NCBI GenBank assembly: GCA_015654605.1
Contig: JAATGO010000266.1
Span: 1-7,291, forward strand
Reading direction: 5' to 3'
Source of the DNA: Betaproteobacteria bacterium
GTDB taxonomy: Bacteria > Pseudomonadota > Gammaproteobacteria > Burkholderiales > Burkholderiaceae
Length of the DNA: 7,291 bases
Part shown: positions 5,960-7,291 of the stretch, in pieces
How the letters are laid out: each line of letters opens with the position of its first letter
Position numbering within the stretch: position 1 is the first letter of the stretch
The notes under the pieces: model-generated
Seen by the model: the letters and a program-made list of their open reading frames with translations, nothing else
What the model was told of the DNA's origin: nothing
The model's database searches: none
Made by a program: the position numbers and the translations under genes

Positions 5960-6510
5960 TGCATGCTACATCGTTGGCAATTCCTGATGTTTTTTTATTT
6001 GAGCCGAAGGTGTTTGGTGACGAGAGAGGTTTCTTTTTCGAGAGCTTTAATCAGCGGCAATTTGAGGAAACGATAGGAAGATCGGTTGATTTTGTGCAGA
6101 ATAATCATTCTCGCTCAAATAAACATGTGTTGCGTGGTCTACATTATCAGATTCAACAGGCCCAAGGTAAGCTAATGCGCGTAGTTTCAGGAGAAGTGTT
6201 TGATGTGGCAGTCGATATTCGACGATCTTCTTCAACCTTCGGACAATGGGTAGGGGAAATTTTGTCTGCAGATAATAAACGTCAGCTATGGGTGCCAGAA
6301 GGTTTTGCCCATGGGTTTATTGCACTTTCGGAATCGGTGGAGTTTCTTTATAAATGTACCGATTACTGGGCCCCAGATCATGAGCGTTGCATTGTCTGGA
6401 ATGATCCAGTTTTGGCAATTGATTGGCCGATTGTAGCAGGTGAACAACCTATACTTTCTCAAAAAGATGCTCAAGGATGCTCGTTTAAAGCAGCGGAGAT
6501 TTTCCCCTGA
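5959..6510 (+). CDS. rmlC: dTDP-4-dehydrorhamnose 3,5-epimerase
   Basis: A 183-residue cupin of the usual RmlC (RfbC) length. It epimerises dTDP-4-keto-6-deoxy-D-glucose at C3 and C5 to dTDP-4-keto-L-rhamnose. Visible: IPDVFLFEPKVFGDERGFF (8-26), QNNHSRS (47-53), LRGLHYQ (58-64) with the catalytic base H62, GEVFDVAVDIRRSS (78-91), the cupin strand VPEGFAHGF (112-120), EFLYKCTDYW (128-137) and LSQKDAQG (166-173), whose D169 is the expected partner of H62. The chosen ATG at 5959 overlaps the rmlA stop as TGATG and has AAGG (5948-5951) seven bases upstream inside rmlA, so translation is probably coupled. A TTG at 5956 would add one residue and is unlikely. Identity is secure. Confidence 0.97.
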   Translation: MHATSLAIPDVFLFEPKVFGDERGFFFESFNQRQFEETIGRSVDFVQNNHSRSNKHVLRGLHYQIQQAQGKLMRVVSGEVFDVAVDIRRSSSTFGQWVGEILSADNKRQLWVPEGFAHGFIALSESVEFLYKCTDYWAPDHERCIVWNDPVLAIDWPIVAGEQPILSQKDAQGCSFKAAEIFP

Positions 6511-6656
6511 TACTAACCTGTTGAAGTAGCGAAGCAATGTGGTTTGGGTAGTGATGATTATTATCTTATGGGATGGATGCTGATGATGGCGAAGATTGTA
6601 AATGCCTTAAGCGCTTAAATTAATAGATAAAATATTATGATAATAGAAAATCTACG
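6511..6656 (+). other. Intergenic gap between rmlC and the DUF4422 gene
   Basis: A 146-base AT-rich gap. It holds the perfect 12-base palindrome TTAAGCGCTTAA (6607-6618) and promoter-like AT-rich boxes TAAAAT (6628-6633) and TATGAT (6636-6641) shortly before the next start, but no good -35 partner. No intrinsic terminator after rmlC is visible, so read-through into the next gene is possible. No gene of its own is supported. Confidence 0.4.
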
Positions 6657-7291
6657 ATGATTTCACTTTATATAAATTATTTTGACCGGTCGCATTTGCT
6701 GCGAAGCAAATACCTAAAGCCGATTCAAGTTGGCAAGAAAAATGCGAAATTGAATTTGCACATACTGGGAGATGATACAGGGGATAACATCTCTGAGAAG
6801 AACCCATTTTATTGCGAATTAACGGGACAATATTTGGCATGGAAAAATGACCTAACATCGGATTATTACGGGTTCATGCATTATCGCCGCTTGCTTGATT
6901 TTGATATAAATGCAAAGCGAGTACTAAATGCTGCAGGCGTTATTCACGAAGAGAAGTTTTTTGAGGGGTTTGAAGAAAAATATGCTCTGACCGACGAAAG
7001 GATAAAAGACTATGTGACTCAATATGATGTCATTGTCCCATTCCCATTCGATGTTCAAGACATTGGATATCCTACAGTTCGAGAACATTATAAAAATGCA
7101 CTGTACCACCATTATAGAGATATCAAAGAAACTGAGAGTGTCGTCAAGAAGTTATTTCCAGATTACTCTCCGTATTTTCAGGAGATGATGGATGGAGCTA
7201 ATCTTTATCCCACAAACATATTTATTTTTAAGAAAGAATCAATATGCTTAAAAGCATATTTCTTGGCCCGCAAATGCGGTCTTAAAGCTTC
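6657..7291 (+). CDS. DUF4422 family protein, putative polysaccharide glycosyltransferase (3' end outside window)
   Basis: An open frame from ATG 6657 runs through 211 codons to the window edge without a stop. The 5' part shows the hallmarks I associate with the DUF4422 family, found in capsule, O-antigen and exopolysaccharide loci and generally regarded as glycosyltransferases: KPIQVG (21-26), DDTGDNISEKNPFYCELT (39-56), LAWKN (60-64), YYGFMHYRRLLDF (70-82) and DGANLYPTNIFIFKKE (179-194). There is no signal peptide or membrane segment, so it probably acts at the cytoplasmic side of the membrane. An in-frame stop at 6624-6626 and no ATG after it fix the start; no clear Shine-Dalgarno sequence is present. 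It follows rmlC on the same strand and is more AT-rich than the genes before it, which suits a strain-variable sugar-transfer gene. Rhamnose as its donor is only suggested by the neighbours. Confidence 0.85.
   Translation, partial: MISLYINYFDRSHLLRSKYLKPIQVGKKNAKLNLHILGDDTGDNISEKNPFYCELTGQYLAWKNDLTSDYYGFMHYRRLLDFDINAKRVLNAAGVIHEEKFFEGFEEKYALTDERIKDYVTQYDVIVPFPFDVQDIGYPTVREHYKNALYHHYRDIKETESVVKKLFPDYSPYFQEMMDGANLYPTNIFIFKKESICLKAYFLARKCGLKA

Noticed and set aside
6569..6618. ATG-rich 15-codon ORF between rmlC and the DUF4422 gene
   Set aside because: Very short, no ribosome binding site, and low-complexity ATG/GATG-rich sequence explains the start codons.
6286..6858. Minus-strand ORFs overlapping the end of rmlC and the start of the DUF4422 gene
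   Set aside because: They run antisense to genes with clear family motifs and have no recognisable features of their own.

Overview
The window reads as a chromosomal segment from a beta- or gammaproteobacterium. I lean towards a betaproteobacterium of the Nitrosomonadales or methylotroph kind, but the sequence alone cannot settle this. The grounds are a Pseudomonas-style pyrB-pyrC' pair with a degenerate dihydroorotase, a PlsC-type acyltransferase directly behind it, a symmetrical ApaH typical of beta- and gammaproteobacteria, and dTDP-rhamnose genes of proteobacterial type.

Left part (1-3253), moderately GC-rich housekeeping DNA: the 3' end of pyrB (aspartate carbamoyltransferase), then four bases later a complete pyrC'-type gene whose product keeps the dihydroorotase fold but has lost most metal ligands. 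A 120-base gap with three consecutive predicted hairpins follows, then a plsC-like lysophosphatidic acid acyltransferase gene. Convergent to these, on the minus strand, is apaH (diadenosine tetraphosphatase).

Middle (3254-3921): about 670 bases of AT-rich DNA with no convincing gene. It holds an unbroken heptanucleotide tandem repeat (TTGTTAA, 4.7 copies), several inverted repeats, and two weak short ORFs. It separates the housekeeping part from a surface-polysaccharide locus.

Right part (3922-7291), plus strand, increasingly AT-rich: rmlB, rmlA and rmlC, three of the four enzymes that turn glucose-1-phosphate into dTDP-L-rhamnose. rmlA and rmlC are translationally coupled, with stop and start overlapping as TGATG. 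Then comes the 5' part of a DUF4422-type (putative glycosyltransferase) gene running off the end. The fourth enzyme gene, rmlD, is not in the window. RmlA activates glucose-1-phosphate to dTDP-glucose, RmlB dehydrates it to the 4-keto-6-deoxy sugar, and RmlC epimerises it at C3 and C5. The product would feed O-antigen, capsule or exopolysaccharide synthesis, presumably involving the last gene.

Most of the window is ordinary. The points worth a second look are the apparent loss of catalytic residues in the dihydroorotase homologue, the heptanucleotide repeat ahead of the polysaccharide genes, the run of three hairpins between pyrC' and plsC, and the missing rmlD.
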